DNA of 64,000 nt from Photobacterium aphoticum (GCF_001029435.1 NZ_LDOV01000025.1:124001-188000), one strand, 5' to 3'; counted from the stretch's first letter, positions 28,505-40,530 are shown. The notes: generated from the letters alone by a model not told the origin. Translations and numbers: made by a program.

Positions 28505-29476
28505 ATGCATAAGCGATTGGTATCGGCCTTTGTGGCTTTAGGATTAGGGTTGTCAACGGCGGCATGGGCCGCAGATGAAGGATTTGACAGTTATGTGGAA
28601 GGGCTGAAAAGTGAAGCCCGGGAAAAAGGAATTTCAGAGTCGATTATCAACTCTGCTTTTGATGGCATTACATTTACCGAGCGTGCGGTAAAGGCGGATA
28701 AAAATCAGCCAGAGAAAAAGTTAACGCTGGATGAATATATTCCTCGCGCAGTGCCGGATTGGAAAGTAAAGCAAGCCAATCAGCTTTATCAGAAACATAA
28801 AGCGGCGCTGGAAGAAATTGGTCAGCGATACGGTGTGCAGCCACGCTTTATTGTTGCCTTGTGGGGCGTGGAAAGTAATTTTGGCCGCTTAATGGGCAAT
28901 TACAATGTGGTTGAAGCGCTATCAACCATGGCCTATGAAGGTCGTCGAGAAGCGTTTTTCCGTAATCAGGTGATGGCGGCGCTGGAAATATTGGATGCCG
29001 GCCATATTGCTCCGAAAGATATGAAAGGTTCATGGGCGGGGGCAATGGGTCAGCCTCAGTTTATGCCGACTTCATTTTTATCTTATGCCGTAGACGGTAA
29101 TGGCGACGGTAAAATTGATATTTGGCAGACCGAAGCCGATGTCTTTGCGTCAGCCGCCAACTATCTCAAGAATGCCAAGTGGGATGATGAATACACCTGG
29201 GGACGCCAAGTGTCGTTGCCTGCTAACATCGATAGCGGGTTGATGGGTATCAAATCGGAGCAAGCCCGTCCGTTGAGTGAATGGCAGAAACTCGGTGTAC
29301 GCCGTTTAAACGGAAAAGATTTGCCTGAAGTAGAGATAGATGCCTGGCTTATTCAACCAGATGATAATCACGGCAGAGCGTATTTAGTTTACGGTAACTA
29401 TCAGTCATTGTTGGATTGGAACCGCTCGCATTATTTTGCATTGGCGGTAAGCCATTTGGCCGATAAGATCCGTTAA
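28505..29476 (+). CDS. Lytic murein transglycosylase (MltB/SltB type)
   Basis: A periplasmic peptidoglycan lytic transglycosylase of 323 residues that cuts the MurNAc-GlcNAc bond, forming 1,6-anhydro-MurNAc. The signal peptide ends near residue 22 (AAWA-AD). There is no lipobox, so unlike E. coli MltB it should be soluble. The catalytic Glu is in ALWGVESNFG near residue 122. GSWAGAMGQPQFMPTSF and DGNGDGKIDIW (an EF-hand-like calcium loop) confirm the family. It is coupled to ycgL and followed by a strong terminator. Confidence 0.93.
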   Translation: MHKRLVSAFVALGLGLSTAAWAADEGFDSYVEGLKSEAREKGISESIINSAFDGITFTERAVKADKNQPEKKLTLDEYIPRAVPDWKVKQANQLYQKHKAALEEIGQRYGVQPRFIVALWGVESNFGRLMGNYNVVEALSTMAYEGRREAFFRNQVMAALEILDAGHIAPKDMKGSWAGAMGQPQFMPTSFLSYAVDGNGDGKIDIWQTEADVFASAANYLKNAKWDDEYTWGRQVSLPANIDSGLMGIKSEQARPLSEWQKLGVRRLNGKDLPEVEIDAWLIQPDDNHGRAYLVYGNYQSLLDWNRSHYFALAVSHLADKIR

Positions 29477-29508
29477 TATCCTTTCTCACTCAGTGGGAAT
29501 GAATAACC

Positions 29509-29539
29509 AAAAAGCCAGACCTTTGTGTCTGGCTTTTTG
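29509..29539 (+). terminator. Rho-independent terminator after the transglycosylase gene
   Basis: Perfect 12-bp stem 29509-29520 / 29527-29538 with a 6-base loop and flanking A and T runs. Confidence 0.9.
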
Positions 29540-29735
29540 TGCTTAATATGTTTGTCATTGTGATAGGCAGAATGATGGACGGGTTATTTTAACGTGATAT
29601 TGGTAATGACTGGTTACACTTTATTGCTATTCCGTCTGCGAAAAATAGTCTTGTCTGAATATAGGCTGAAGGGAGAAATGGGGGAATGATTGAATTAAAT
29701 GGAAGCGAAAGTGTGACGTTAATCCCATAATTATA

Positions 29736-29785
29736 TTTCTTTATCTTTCTGAAAGATAAAGAAAACCCGGCATAAGCCGGGTTTT
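29736..29785 (-). terminator. hns terminator followed by a perfect AT-rich palindrome
   Basis: On the minus strand, a 10-bp stem (29785-29776 with 29771-29762, ATAA loop region) is followed by TTTTCTTT, a normal terminator for hns. It runs straight into a perfect 14-bp inverted repeat around one base (29736-29749 / 29751-29764), which could form a second hairpin. The 200 bases between here and 29540 show nothing else. Confidence 0.75.
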
Positions 29786-29807
29786 GAATGCATTATATGT
29801 AAGCAAA

Positions 29808-30203
29808 TTAGATTTCGAAATCTTCTAGAGATTTGCCTTCATCCAGTGCTTTTTTCAGTGCGCTTGGTGTACGGCCTTGGCCAGTCCACGTTTTTTCTTC
29901 ACCGTTTTCATCGATGAACTTATATTTAGCAGGACGCTGAGCACGTTTTGCTTTTGGTGCTTTGTTTAGCGTTGCTAGTAGTTCTTCTGGGTCAATACCG
30001 TCTGCTAGAAGCATTTCACGGTACTGAGCAAGTTTCTCTGTACGCTCTTTTTCTTTCGCTAGCTCTTCAGCTTCCGCTTCAGCACGCTCAGAAACAACCA
30101 TTTGTAGTTTTTCTAGCGCTTCTTCTAGTTGCTCTAGTGAATATTCACGAGAAAGCGCACGAAGGCTACGAAGGTTCAAAAGTGCTTTCATTGCATCAGA
30201 CAT
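29808..30203 (-). CDS. hns: H-NS family nucleoid-associated silencer
   Basis: A 131-residue H-NS-like protein that binds curved AT-rich DNA, condenses the nucleoid and silences horizontally acquired genes. The start [10 protein letters not shown] follows AGGA; an upstream in-frame ATG is inside the leader. The N-terminal oligomerisation region is a coiled coil (about 5-65). The DNA-binding domain holds the AT-hook-like core [16 protein letters not shown] near residue 106. It stands alone on the minus strand. Confidence 0.95.
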   Translation of the reverse strand: MSDAMKALLNLRSLRALSREYSLEQLEEALEKLQMVVSERAEAEAEELAKEKERTEKLAQYREMLLADGIDPEELLATLNKAPKAKRAQRPAKYKFIDENGEEKTWTGQGRTPSALKKALDEGKSLEDFEI

Positions 30204-30569
30204 TTTTTTATTTCCTGTTGTTCTAAAACTATAAAATAATAATAGCAGTGACAATTCAATAATTGCAATATTAATACGTTTAGTTGGCAGATGCCAAATA
30301 AAAAATCATCGTTATATTTAGTTTTTTTCCCTAATTCGCGGACGCATTTCTCATTTGTAATATTTTTGAAACCTCCGATAACAGAAATAAACGGAGGATC
30401 TACGCCTTAACAAGAGAATATTTTGAGATGAGTTGCATATTGCAAAGGGGTAAAAGTTGACGTTTTTTGCGTCAGATTGGTAACAAGGCGCACCAATTGT
30501 GTTAAAAATCACGCATTGAGTTGTTGCAATTAATATTTCTCTCCGTAGAATTGGTTATTCCTTGACTAA
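30204..30569. other. hns upstream region
   Basis: AT-rich divergent region without a gene. One inverted repeat pairs CCTCCG at 30372-30377 with CGGAGG at 30392-30397 around a 14-base AT-rich loop. It probably contains the hns promoter on one strand and the riboswitch promoter on the other. No clear -10/-35 pair was assigned. Confidence 0.3.
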
Positions 30570-30752
30570 AGGGTAGAGGTTGCATCGTCTAAGAGTCACA
30601 AACCGTAGGGTGATACCGATGAGGGTTTGTAAAAGGAGCCGATGCCGAAGTAAGAAGCGGTTTATCACACCCTCTTGCTGGGGTTGTCACCAAACAGGGG
30701 CAACACTGCCATAGTATATATTTAAAGATTATTAACTATGGAGCGCTACTGT
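30570..30752 (+). ncRNA. Lysine riboswitch (L box) aptamer
   Basis: The sequence carries the conserved lysine-aptamer blocks in order: GGTAGAGGTTGC at the 5' side, AAGAGT, GGAGCCGATGCCGAAGT in the middle (30635-30651), GCTGGGG, and the 3' closing block CACTGCCATAG ... CTATGGAGCGCTACTGT. The terminal stem can form between GTAG at 30573-30576 and CTAC at 30745-30748, and CCATAG at 30709-30714 pairs with CTATGG at 30736-30741. It precedes an NhaC-family transporter gene, a known place for this riboswitch in Vibrio and Shewanella relatives. Confidence 0.9.
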
Positions 30753-30821
30753 GGAGTCGGAACAGGGTAACTTCTCTTCCTCATACTCAACTAGCATGGT
30801 ACCTCGCCATGTTCAGCAGTA

Positions 30822-30857
30822 GATCTCCAACCAGGAACGGTTGCAGTAGAGATCATG
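30822..30857 (+). promoter_or_regulatory. Start-codon-adjacent hairpin, probable riboswitch expression platform
   Basis: GATCTC (30822-30827) pairs with GAGATC (30849-30854), the six bases directly before the ATG, and CAACC (30828-30832) pairs with GGTTG (30839-30843). The loop holds AGGAAC, too far from the ATG to be a normal ribosome-binding site. The stem would bury the only purine-rich bases near the start codon. No T tract follows, so control of translation rather than of termination is suggested (inference). Confidence 0.55.
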
Positions 30858-32426
30858 AACGTTTTAGATTATTCACATTCCGCTATATCGTTACTTCCGC
30901 CCCTTGTGGCACTGGGATTAGCGATCATCACTCGTCACGTTTTATTGTCCCTTGGGGTGGGTGTACTGCTCGGCGCCTTTTTGCTGACAGACTCACTCGG
31001 CACTATGGGCGAATATATCACCAGTACCGCCAAAGGCCTCTTTATTGAAGACGGTGCGATTAACAGTTCCAACATGAGCATTTTGGCTTTCCTCATTTTG
31101 TTGGGCATGACGACCGCATTGTTGACCCTTTCAGGCGGGACTCGCGCCTTTGCTGAATGGGCGCAAACCAAAATTAAAACCAAGCGTGGCGCAAAATTGC
31201 TGGCTGCTTTCCTTGGTGTGTTTATTTTCATCGATGACTACTTTAACAGTCTGGCGGTGGGCTCGATCTCTCGTCCCGTGACCGACCGTTATTATGTCTC
31301 CCGTGCCAAACTGGCTTATATTCTTGACTCTACCGCTGCGCCGATGTGTGTGTTGATGCCAGCATCGAGTTGGGGCGCGTACATTATTACCGTGATCAGT
31401 GGCATTCTGGTGTCACATGGCGTGACCGAATACACCCCTTTAGGCGCCTTTATGCAATTAGCGCCAATGAATTTCTACGCGGTCTTTGCTTTGTTGATGG
31501 TGTTTGTGGTGGCGTGGTTCCAATTGGATGTGGGCCCAATGAAGCATCATGAGCTGGAAGCCAGCCATTGCCGTGGTTTCGATGAAGGCGACAGCGATAA
31601 GCGTGCCAAAGACATTAACGACGAGCTGGAAATCAACGAAAGTGAGCATGGCCGTGTGATGGATTTGGTATTGCCTATTTTGGTGCTGATTTTCGCGACC
31701 CTGTTCTTCATGCTGTTCACCGGTAACCAGACACTGGCAGCAGACGGTAAGCCGTTTGACTTGCTCGGGGCGTTTGAAAATACCAATGTGGGCGCTTCAC
31801 TGGTGCTGGGTAGCTCTGTTGGCTTGATTTCAGCCTTGATCTCTGTGTTCCGTCAGCGTCTGCCTATGTCAGACATCGGTTTCACCTTGTGGATTGGTGC
31901 GAAGTCGATGTTTGGTGCCATTTTGATCTTGCTGTTTGCGTGGAGCATCGGTGGCGTGATCAATGATATGGCGACCGGCCGTTACTTGTCGACATTGGTT
32001 GAAGGCAACATTAATCCAATGCTGTTACCGGCGATCCTGTTCTTGCTGGCGGGTGCGATGGCGTTCTCAACCGGTACGTCTTGGGGCACCTTCGGTATCA
32101 TGTTGCCGATTGCCGGTGATTTGGCGGGCGCAACAGACATCGCCTTGATCCTGCCGATGTTGGCCGCCGTACTGGCCGGCTCGGTGTTTGGTGACCACTG
32201 TTCACCGATTTCTGATACCACGATTTTGTCGTCTACCGGGGCACGTTGTCACCATATGGATCACGTATCGACACAGCTGCCGTATGCCTTTGCAATGGCG
32301 CTGGTTTCTACCGTGGGCTTCCTGGCGCTGGGCTTTACCGATTCGTTAGCTGTGGGCTTTATCGCGGCGAGCGTGGCCTTCCTGTTAGTGTGTTCTGGCT
32401 TGGCGTGGTTAGCGCGTCGCCCATAA
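30855..32426 (+). CDS. NhaC-family transporter, predicted lysine permease (LysW-like)
   Basis: A 523-residue inner-membrane protein of the NhaC Na+/H+ antiporter family, with about 11-12 helices. Family stretches include FIDDYFNSLAVGSISRPVTD near residue 126 and STGTSWGTFGIMLPIAGD near residue 407, and FGDHCSPISDTTILSSTGA near residue 453. A hydrophilic loop (about 225-275) is unusually acidic. Annotation by homology alone would say sodium/proton antiporter. The lysine riboswitch directly upstream argues for lysine uptake, the role predicted for LysW proteins of this family. Confidence 0.85.
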   Translation: MNVLDYSHSAISLLPPLVALGLAIITRHVLLSLGVGVLLGAFLLTDSLGTMGEYITSTAKGLFIEDGAINSSNMSILAFLILLGMTTALLTLSGGTRAFAEWAQTKIKTKRGAKLLAAFLGVFIFIDDYFNSLAVGSISRPVTDRYYVSRAKLAYILDSTAAPMCVLMPASSWGAYIITVISGILVSHGVTEYTPLGAFMQLAPMNFYAVFALLMVFVVAWFQLDVGPMKHHELEASHCRGFDEGDSDKRAKDINDELEINESEHGRVMDLVLPILVLIFATLFFMLFTGNQTLAADGKPFDLLGAFENTNVGASLVLGSSVGLISALISVFRQRLPMSDIGFTLWIGAKSMFGAILILLFAWSIGGVINDMATGRYLSTLVEGNINPMLLPAILFLLAGAMAFSTGTSWGTFGIMLPIAGDLAGATDIALILPMLAAVLAGSVFGDHCSPISDTTILSSTGARCHHMDHVSTQLPYAFAMALVSTVGFLALGFTDSLAVGFIAASVAFLLVCSGLAWLARRP

Positions 32427-32449
32427 CGCTGTACAGTGTTTCAACACCC

Positions 32450-32483
32450 GCAAGCCTGCCAATTGTGCAGGCTTGCTTTTTTT
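32450..32483 (+). terminator. Rho-independent terminator after the transporter gene
   Basis: Perfect 10-bp stem 32450-32459 / 32467-32476 followed by seven T. Confidence 0.92.
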
Positions 32484-32602
32484 GTGCGGCTGAATGGCTT
32501 TCTCGGTGAGATATTCGCTTGCTGCTTTCAATCTGAGGGGCTTTTCTGTAGCATCTCGGCAGTTTTTTCCAAGCCTCCACGTATTACTACTAGGGAAACA
32601 CC

Positions 32603-33181
32603 ATGGCCCAGATGTATTTCTATTACTCTGCAATGAACGCGGGTAAATCGACAACGCTGTTGCAGTCTTCATTTAACTACCGTGAGCGTGGTATGAACCC
32701 TGCGATTTTTACTGCTGCGATTGATGACCGCTACGGTAAAGGGGTTGTGAGTTCTCGTATTGGTCTGCAAGAAGAAGCCGAACTGTTTAATGTGGACGAC
32801 GATCTGTTTCAGTGTCTGAGCCAGATGCACGCAGAGACCAAAATCGACTGTGTGTTAATTGATGAATGCCAGTTCCTGACCAAAGCACAGGTGTACCAAT
32901 TGACGGAAGTGGTGGATAAGCTGCACATTCCGGTATTGTGTTACGGCCTGCGTAGTGATTTCCGTGGTGAGTTGTTTGACGGCAGCCGTTATTTGTTGGC
33001 ATGGGCTGACAAGTTAGTTGAGCTGAAAACCATCTGTCACTGTGGCCGTAAAGCCAACATGGTGATCCGTCAGGACGAAAGCGGTAAAGCGATTGCGGAC
33101 GGGGATCAGGTGGAAATCGGTGGTAACGATCGTTATGTGTCGGTATGCCGTAAGCACTACAAAGAAGCGCTGGAAGGCTAA
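32603..33181 (+). CDS. tdk: Thymidine kinase (type II)
   Basis: A 192-residue salvage enzyme that phosphorylates thymidine to dTMP. The P-loop SAMNAGKST lies at residues 9-17, the DECQFL motif near residue 88, and a zinc site is formed by the Cys pairs in CHCG near residue 146 and CRKH near the C-terminus. Single gene with its own terminator. Confidence 0.97.
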   Translation: MAQMYFYYSAMNAGKSTTLLQSSFNYRERGMNPAIFTAAIDDRYGKGVVSSRIGLQEEAELFNVDDDLFQCLSQMHAETKIDCVLIDECQFLTKAQVYQLTEVVDKLHIPVLCYGLRSDFRGELFDGSRYLLAWADKLVELKTICHCGRKANMVIRQDESGKAIADGDQVEIGGNDRYVSVCRKHYKEALEG

Positions 33182-33217
33182 TCGCTCACGCACCGCGCTT
33201 GCCAATTGAAACATAAT

Positions 33218-33250
33218 AAAGCCCGCATATCATTGCGGGCTTTTTGTTTT
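33218..33250. terminator. Terminator between tdk and the his operon
   Basis: A 10-bp stem (33218-33227 / 33234-33243) with a strong T tract on the plus strand for tdk. The A-rich left flank may also serve the his transcript. Confidence 0.88.
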
Positions 33251-33271
33251 CTGCGTGATACGAGATAACGC

Positions 33272-33883
33272 TTACTTATGACGTTCCTGCAACTTCGCCG
33301 TAATGTCTGACAGCGACAAGTCTTGGTCTTGCAGCAGCACCAGTAAGTGGTAAATCAGATCAGCAGATTCACACACTAATTCCGCCTTGTCGCCCGACGT
33401 TGCCGCAAGCGCGACTTCAACGCCTTCTTCGCCCACTTTTTGCGAAATACGCTTGGTGCCACGGGCATAGAGGCTGGCGGTGTAAGAGGACTCAGGATCC
33501 GCGCCTTTACGGGCTGCCAAGACCTGTTCAAGTTGATGAAGGAACACCAAGGCAGGCTGATCGACGGTATCGCCGTCAAAGCAGGTTGTGCTGCCAAGGT
33601 GACAGGTTGGGCCGACCGGATCGACTTGTACCAGCAGGGTGTCGTTATCGCAGTCCAGAGCGATATTTTTCAGCGCCAATACATTGCCAGAGGTTTCCCC
33701 TTTGGTCCACAGGCGTTGTTTGGTGCGCGAAAAGAAGGTGACCTGTTCGGTATCCAGCGTTTTCGCCAGCGCATCCTGATTCATGTAGCCGAGCATCAGC
33801 ACTTGGCCGCTGGTGTGGTCTTGCACCACGGCAGGGACGAGGCCGCCCACTTTTTCCCAGTCAATTCTTGCTTGTAGGCTCAT
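33272..33883 (-). CDS. hisI: Phosphoribosyl-AMP cyclohydrolase / phosphoribosyl-ATP pyrophosphohydrolase
   Basis: The bifunctional HisIE enzyme of steps 2 and 3 of histidine synthesis; 203 residues. The N-terminal cyclohydrolase domain (about 1-110) has the metal-binding [12 protein letters not shown] and CHLGSTTCF. The C-terminal pyrophosphohydrolase domain (about 115-203) has [11 protein letters not shown] and [13 protein letters not shown]. It is the last gene of the operon and overlaps hisF by four bases (ATGA). Confidence 0.97.
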   Translation of the reverse strand: MSLQARIDWEKVGGLVPAVVQDHTSGQVLMLGYMNQDALAKTLDTEQVTFFSRTKQRLWTKGETSGNVLALKNIALDCDNDTLLVQVDPVGPTCHLGSTTCFDGDTVDQPALVFLHQLEQVLAARKGADPESSYTASLYARGTKRISQKVGEEGVEVALAATSGDKAELVCESADLIYHLLVLLQDQDLSLSDITAKLQERHK

Positions 33884-34653
33884 AGTCGGATCTCCACCTG
33901 TTGTTGCTTCAAGTACTGTTTCAATTCACCAATGTTGATGATTTGCTTGTGGAAGACAGACGCTGCCAAAGCGCCGTCTACGTTGGCATGGTTAAACGCA
34001 TCGGCAAAGTGCACCATTTCACCGGCACCGCCAGAGGCGATAAGCGGCACACGGCAAACATCACGTACCATGTTGAGCTGATCGAGATCGTAACCGTTAC
34101 GTACACCGTCCTGGTTCATCATGTTCAATACAATTTCACCGGCGCCGCGTTTTTGCACTTCCTGCACCCAGTCACGGGTTTCCCATTGGGTAGCTTTGGT
34201 GCGGGCTTCATCGCCTGTGAACTGGTAGACCTGATATTTGCCGGTATCAGCATCAAAGTAGGAATCGATCCCTACTACGATACATTGCACGCCAAATTTG
34301 TCGGCCAGCTCGGTGATCAATGCCGGATTTGCCAATGCCGGGGAGTTAATCGATACCTTGTCCGCGCCAAATTGCAAAATGCGGGCCGCGTCATCGGCGG
34401 ATTTGATCCCGCCTGCGACACAGAACGGAATGTCGATCACTTCCGCCACGCGCGCGACCCAACTTTTGTCGACTACTCGGCCATCACTTGACGCCGTGAT
34501 GTCATAGAACACCAGTTCATCTGCGCCTTCTTCGGCATAGCGTTTAGCCAGCGGGACAATGTCACCGATAATTTCATGGTTACGAAACTGCACGCCTTTG
34601 ACGACTTGACCGTCACGGACATCAAGGCAGGGAATAATACGTCTTGCTAGCAT
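33880..34653 (-). CDS. hisF: Imidazole glycerol phosphate synthase cyclase subunit
   Basis: The (beta/alpha)8-barrel subunit that uses ammonia from HisH to close the imidazole ring and release AICAR. 257 residues. The catalytic Asp11 is in IPCLDVRDG and the second Asp near residue 130 is in VGIDSYFD. The C-terminal ASVFH motif is present. It follows hisA by 9 bases. Confidence 0.98.
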   Translation of the reverse strand: MLARRIIPCLDVRDGQVVKGVQFRNHEIIGDIVPLAKRYAEEGADELVFYDITASSDGRVVDKSWVARVAEVIDIPFCVAGGIKSADDAARILQFGADKVSINSPALANPALITELADKFGVQCIVVGIDSYFDADTGKYQVYQFTGDEARTKATQWETRDWVQEVQKRGAGEIVLNMMNQDGVRNGYDLDQLNMVRDVCRVPLIASGGAGEMVHFADAFNHANVDGALAASVFHKQIINIGELKQYLKQQQVEIRL

Positions 34654-34662
34654 GGAAACTCC

Positions 34663-36033
<1,371 letters not shown>

Positions 36034-36034
<1 letters not shown>

Positions 36035-37104
36035 TACAACACCCCCTTGCTGCTCGGGAGTTCATTGCCTTCTACCTTGATCGCTTGGCGCAGGGTACGG
36101 CCAAAGGCTTTAAACAGGCTTTCAACTATGTGGTGATCATTATGACCGGTGGACGACAAGTGCAGGGTACAAGCCAGCGTATCGGTCAGTGAGCGGAAGA
36201 AATGCGGCACCATCTCGGTGGACAGATCGCCGACCATGTCACGGCTAAATTGTGCGTCAAACTTCAGGTAAGGGCGGCCGGACAAATCCAGCGCACACTG
36301 GGCCAAGCATTCGTCCATTGGCAGGCTAAAACCGAAACGGCCGATGCCACGTTTGTCGCCTAAGGCCTTTTTCAACGCTTCGCCCAAGGCCAGCGCGGTG
36401 TCTTCCACACTGTGGTGATCGTCGATGTGCAGATCGCCGTCTACTTTACAGATCATACGGAAACCGCCGTGGGTGGCGATTTGATCCAGCATGTGATCGA
36501 AGAAGCCTAACCCCGTGGCGATCTCATTGCCGCCGGTTTCATCCAGATTGACCTTCACCGTGATGTCGGTTTCTTTGGTGGTGCGCACCACTTCGGCCAC
36601 GCGTGGCTGGGTGGTGAGATCGTTAACGATTTGCTGCCAGCCCATGGTTTGCGGGTGGTATTGAATGCCGCGAATGGCCATGTTTTCAGCCAGTTGCAGA
36701 TCCGTTTGGCGATCGCCAATCACCGCAGAGGTTTCGAAGTCCACACGGCCTTGCTGCAGGTAGTCTTTGACCATGCCCAGTTTCGGCTTACGGCAGGTGC
36801 AGTTATCCGATTCAAAGTGCGGGCAGATCAGTACATCGTCAAAGCGCACGCCTTGTGAGGTGAAGATGTCCATCATCATGTTGTGTGGCGCATCAAAATC
36901 CGCTTGCGGGTAACTGTCGGTGCCCAAACCGTCTTGGTTGGTGACCATGACCAATTTGTAGCCGGCGGCCTGGAGCTGAAGCAGCGCGGGGATCACAAAC
37001 GGCTCAAGGGCCAGTTTGTCTAAACGGTCGACTTGAAAATCCACTGGCGGCTCAACAATTAAGGTGCCGTCTCGGTCGATAAAAAGAATTTTTTCCTTGC
37101 TCAC
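36034..37104 (-). CDS. hisB: Bifunctional histidinol-phosphatase / imidazoleglycerol-phosphate dehydratase
   Basis: A fused enzyme of two steps, the arrangement usual in enteric and marine gamma-proteobacteria. 356 residues. The N-terminal HAD phosphatase (about 1-165) has FIDRDGTL with its nucleophilic Asp and the zinc-binding [14 protein letters not shown]. The C-terminal dehydratase (about 166-356) has the metal-binding DHHSVEDTA and [14 protein letters not shown] motifs. Confidence 0.98.
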
Positions 37105-37118
37105 TACTGCTTTCCTTA

Positions 37119-38171
37119 TTACGCGAGTTGTTGACGGATGAAGGCGAGGGTTTTCTCACATTCATCACGGCTGCCGATACTGATGCGGATACAATTTTCA
37201 ATCGGGCTGCGGCGCAGAATGATCCCGTTGTCCCACAGGGTTTTGAACAGGCGTTCACTGTCCTGGAATTCCACTAACAGGTAATTGCCGTAGCCATCAA
37301 ACACCTTAACGCCGGGTAACATGCTCAACCCAGCTTGTAGGTAAGCGCGGTTGGCACTGAGATCCAATACCTGAAACTTGGTGCGGGCCAAGCCTGCCGG
37401 GGATAGGGCTTCAACGGCGATGTCTGCGACCGGTACGGGAACCGGGTAGGGCGCGATGACTTTCAGCAGCAGTTCGATCACCATCGGGTTTGCCAGCGTG
37501 AAGCCACAACGCAGACCGGCAAGGGCAAAAGCTTTGGACAGGGTGCGCAGGATCACCAAGTTCGGATACTGGTTCAGCAGATCCACCACCGAGGCATCCA
37601 TACAAAAATCAATGTAGGCTTCATCGACGACGACTAACGCACGATCTGCCGTCATGGTTAAGAGCGCCTCAATGTCAGCACGGTTAATCAGGTTGCCGGT
37701 CGGGTTGTTCGGGCTGCACACGAACACCAGTTTCACGTCATCCAAATTGGCAGCAATGGCGTCCAAGTCCAGTTGCCAGTCAGCTTTCAGCGGCACTTGC
37801 TTGGCGGCCACATCAAACGTTTGGGCGCTGATGGTGTACATGCCATAGGTTGGCGGACAGTACAGGATCGCGTCTTTATTAGGTTCACAGAAGGTGCGGA
37901 TCAACAGTTCAATCCCTTCATCGGCCCCGCGTGAGGTCAGCACGTAATCACGGTCCACGCCCGCATAACTGGCGTAAGCGCCAATCAGGGTATCTGGCTG
38001 ACAGGTGCTGTAGCGGTTCAGGCGATCACTTTTAATCGTGTATTCGTTCATGAATGGGGATTCGTTGGCATTGAGCCAAATATCACCGCTGCCGCCCAAA
38101 CGGCGGGCAGACATGTACGGGGTCATCTCTCTGACGGTTTTGCGGGCCAATGCTTCAATGTTCTGGCTCAT
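37119..38171 (-). CDS. hisC: Histidinol-phosphate aminotransferase
   Basis: A PLP-dependent class I/II aminotransferase of 350 residues that makes histidinol phosphate from imidazole acetol phosphate. The PLP Lys is in [16 protein letters not shown] near residue 211, and the substrate-proximal NANESPF is near residue 33. It overlaps hisD by four bases. Confidence 0.98.
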   Translation of the reverse strand: MSQNIEALARKTVREMTPYMSARRLGGSGDIWLNANESPFMNEYTIKSDRLNRYSTCQPDTLIGAYASYAGVDRDYVLTSRGADEGIELLIRTFCEPNKDAILYCPPTYGMYTISAQTFDVAAKQVPLKADWQLDLDAIAANLDDVKLVFVCSPNNPTGNLINRADIEALLTMTADRALVVVDEAYIDFCMDASVVDLLNQYPNLVILRTLSKAFALAGLRCGFTLANPMVIELLLKVIAPYPVPVPVADIAVEALSPAGLARTKFQVLDLSANRAYLQAGLSMLPGVKVFDGYGNYLLVEFQDSERLFKTLWDNGIILRRSPIENCIRISIGSRDECEKTLAFIRQQLA

Positions 38172-39463
38172 AACAACTCCTTTAACTTCTCAACGCGGAG
38201 GGTAACAGCTCGCTTGTGGGCATCAAGCCCTTCAGCATCGGCAATGGTTTCGACCACTGGCGCAATCGCCAGCAAGCCATCTTTTGATAATTCCTGTACC
38301 GTCATGCGCTTGGAGAAATCCGCCAAGCCCAGGCTGGAATAGGTACGGGTGTAACCGTATGTCGGCAGCACGTGGTTGGTGCCGGACGCGTAATCGCCGA
38401 CCGATTCCGGTGACCACAGGCCGAGGAAAATGGAGCCGGCGTTATCCAGTTCCGGCAGCAGGGCGCGTGGGTCTTCGGTTTGTACAATCAAGTGCTCTGG
38501 GCCGTAACGGTTCGAGATAGCGACACACGCTTCAATGGAGTCAGCCACAATCAAGATACTGGCACCCAGCGCCTGACGGGCAATGTCGGCACGGCTCAGT
38601 TGTTGTAATTGGGTTTGAATGGCATCAGCGACGCGATCTGCCAAGGCGAAATCTGGCGTGACCAACACCACTTGTGAATCGGGACCGTGTTCAGCCTGAC
38701 TCAGCAAATCAGCAGCGATGAAATCCGGATCGGCGCTGCTGTCAGCAATCACCAACACTTCAGACGGGCCGGCAGGCATATCAATCGCCGCGCCACGGAA
38801 GTCATTGCTAACCTGACGTTTGGCTTCGGTGACATAGGCGTTGCCCGGACCAAAGATTTTGTCGACTTTCGCGATGCTTTCGGTGCCGTAAGCCATGGCG
38901 GCGACCGCTTGCGCGCCACCCAGTTGGTAGACTTCTTCGATACCACACAGTTGGGCGACATAGAGAATTTCGTCAGCAATCGGCGGTGGTGAGCACAAGA
39001 TCGCGCGCTTACAGCCGGCAATTTTGGCCGGGACGCCCAGCATTAACACGGTAGACGGCAGCGGTGCGCTGCCACCCGGAATGTACAGCCCGACCGCATT
39101 GATTGGGCGGGTAACTTGTTCACACACCACACCCGGTTGGGTTTCCACGCGAATAGGCTGTGGACGTTGAGCCTGGTGAAACGTACTGATGTTGTTATAC
39201 GCTGCCTGCAGGGCGTCTTTCATGGTGTCTGATAAACGATCAGCGGCCTCAGCAATGGCGTCAGGTGAGACACGAATGTCATCGAGTACCACGTTATCGA
39301 ATTTGGCGGTCAGGGCTTTCAATGCCGCATCGCCGTCTGTTTGTACTTGGGTGATCACCGATGAGACTGCTGCCGTGATATTGGCACCTTCGGTGATCGC
39401 CGGACGTTCCAATACGCTATTTTGTTGCGCTTCACTCAGTGATTGCCAAACAACCGTTTTCAT
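38168..39463 (-). CDS. hisD: Histidinol dehydrogenase
   Basis: A zinc- and NAD-dependent enzyme for the last two steps, histidinol to histidine. 431 residues. NAD-binding [13 protein letters not shown] near residue 128, [14 protein letters not shown] near residue 194, [11 protein letters not shown], and catalytic [12 protein letters not shown] near residue 320 are all present. It begins 4 bases after hisG. Confidence 0.98.
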   Translation of the reverse strand: MKTVVWQSLSEAQQNSVLERPAITEGANITAAVSSVITQVQTDGDAALKALTAKFDNVVLDDIRVSPDAIAEAADRLSDTMKDALQAAYNNISTFHQAQRPQPIRVETQPGVVCEQVTRPINAVGLYIPGGSAPLPSTVLMLGVPAKIAGCKRAILCSPPPIADEILYVAQLCGIEEVYQLGGAQAVAAMAYGTESIAKVDKIFGPGNAYVTEAKRQVSNDFRGAAIDMPAGPSEVLVIADSSADPDFIAADLLSQAEHGPDSQVVLVTPDFALADRVADAIQTQLQQLSRADIARQALGASILIVADSIEACVAISNRYGPEHLIVQTEDPRALLPELDNAGSIFLGLWSPESVGDYASGTNHVLPTYGYTRTYSSLGLADFSKRMTVQELSKDGLLAIAPVVETIADAEGLDAHKRAVTLRVEKLKELL

Positions 39464-39467
39464 TGCG

Positions 39468-40364
39468 TTACTCCATCATCTTTTCAATTGGCAGAACCAG
39501 AATGGAGCTGGCACCAAGCTCTTTGAGCTGCTCCATGGTTTCCCAGAACAGGTTTTCTGAGCTCACCAGGTGGATGGCAACGCGGGTTTTGTCTTGCGAC
39601 AGTGGCATCACGGTGGGGTCTTCGGCGCCCGGTAGCAGATCTTTGATTTGATCCAAGCGGTCAGTCGGTGCATGCAGCATGATGTATTTGGATTCTTTGG
39701 CTTGAATGACCCCTTGCATACGGGTTAGCAGGCGGTTGATCAGGGCTTGCTTGTCATAACAGAAGTCGCCGGTACGTTGGATCAGTACCGCTTTTGAGCG
39801 CAGGATGACTTCCACTTCTTTCAGGCCATTGGCTTCCAGCGTGGCGCCGGTGGATACCAAGTCACAGATAGCATCGGCCAAACCGGCACGCGGCGCGACT
39901 TCGACAGAGCCGTTGAGCATACAGGTGCTGAACTGTACGCCTTGCTCATCCATGTAACGTTTCACCAACTGCGGATAAGTAGTGGCAATGCGTTTGCCTT
40001 GCAGATCTTGTGGGCCGTTGTAGGTGTCACCTTTGTTGATAGCGATAGAGAGGCGGCAACCGCCGAAATCCAAACGACGCAGTTTGACATAGTTAGCCGG
40101 TTCACTGCGTGCAATGCGCTCTAAGCAGACTTCTTCCAGTTCATTCTCACCGATCACGCCCAAATCCACGACGCCATCCATGATCAGGCCCGGAATATCG
40201 TCATCGCGCACCAATAGCAGATCAATCGGCATGTTTTCAGCGTGTACGACGAGACGTTCTCCCACCATGGTGAACTTCACGCCGCAGCGTTTTAGCAGCT
40301 CTTGGCATTCTTTGCTCAAGCGTCCTTTTTTTTGAATTGCAATGCGTAGTCGTTGTGTTTGCAT
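39468..40364 (-). CDS. hisG: ATP phosphoribosyltransferase
   Basis: The first and feedback-regulated enzyme of histidine synthesis; the 298-residue length is that of the long, HisZ-independent form with its own C-terminal regulatory ACT-like domain. Motifs: [12 protein letters not shown] at the start, [11 protein letters not shown] near residue 63, and the PRPP loop [14 protein letters not shown] near residue 168. It is preceded by the attenuator and leader peptide. Confidence 0.98.
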   Translation of the reverse strand: MQTQRLRIAIQKKGRLSKECQELLKRCGVKFTMVGERLVVHAENMPIDLLLVRDDDIPGLIMDGVVDLGVIGENELEEVCLERIARSEPANYVKLRRLDFGGCRLSIAINKGDTYNGPQDLQGKRIATTYPQLVKRYMDEQGVQFSTCMLNGSVEVAPRAGLADAICDLVSTGATLEANGLKEVEVILRSKAVLIQRTGDFCYDKQALINRLLTRMQGVIQAKESKYIMLHAPTDRLDQIKDLLPGAEDPTVMPLSQDKTRVAIHLVSSENLFWETMEQLKELGASSILVLPIEKMME

Positions 40365-40413
40365 AATTCTGATCCCTGTTACTCACTGTCGAGCTAATTT
40401 TTTGTTTGAGCCT

Positions 40414-40506
40414 AAAAACGAAAAGACCCTCGGAAAATGTCTCTCCCGAGGGTCTTGAATGCTTGAGTGCTTATCTGACCGCTGGAAGAGTGAGTGCGTC
40501 TTCCAG
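40414..40506 (-). promoter_or_regulatory. his operon transcription attenuator
   Basis: On the minus strand the leader contains a hairpin from 40506-40499 and 40489-40482 (8 bp), then the attenuator terminator from 40456-40446 and 40433-40423 (11 bp, 12-base loop), followed by TTTTCGTTTTT. The leader peptide ends just upstream, as expected for ribosome-mediated control by charged tRNA-His. Confidence 0.88.
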
Positions 40507-40530
40507 AGCGAGGCGTATCCTCCCGAAAGA

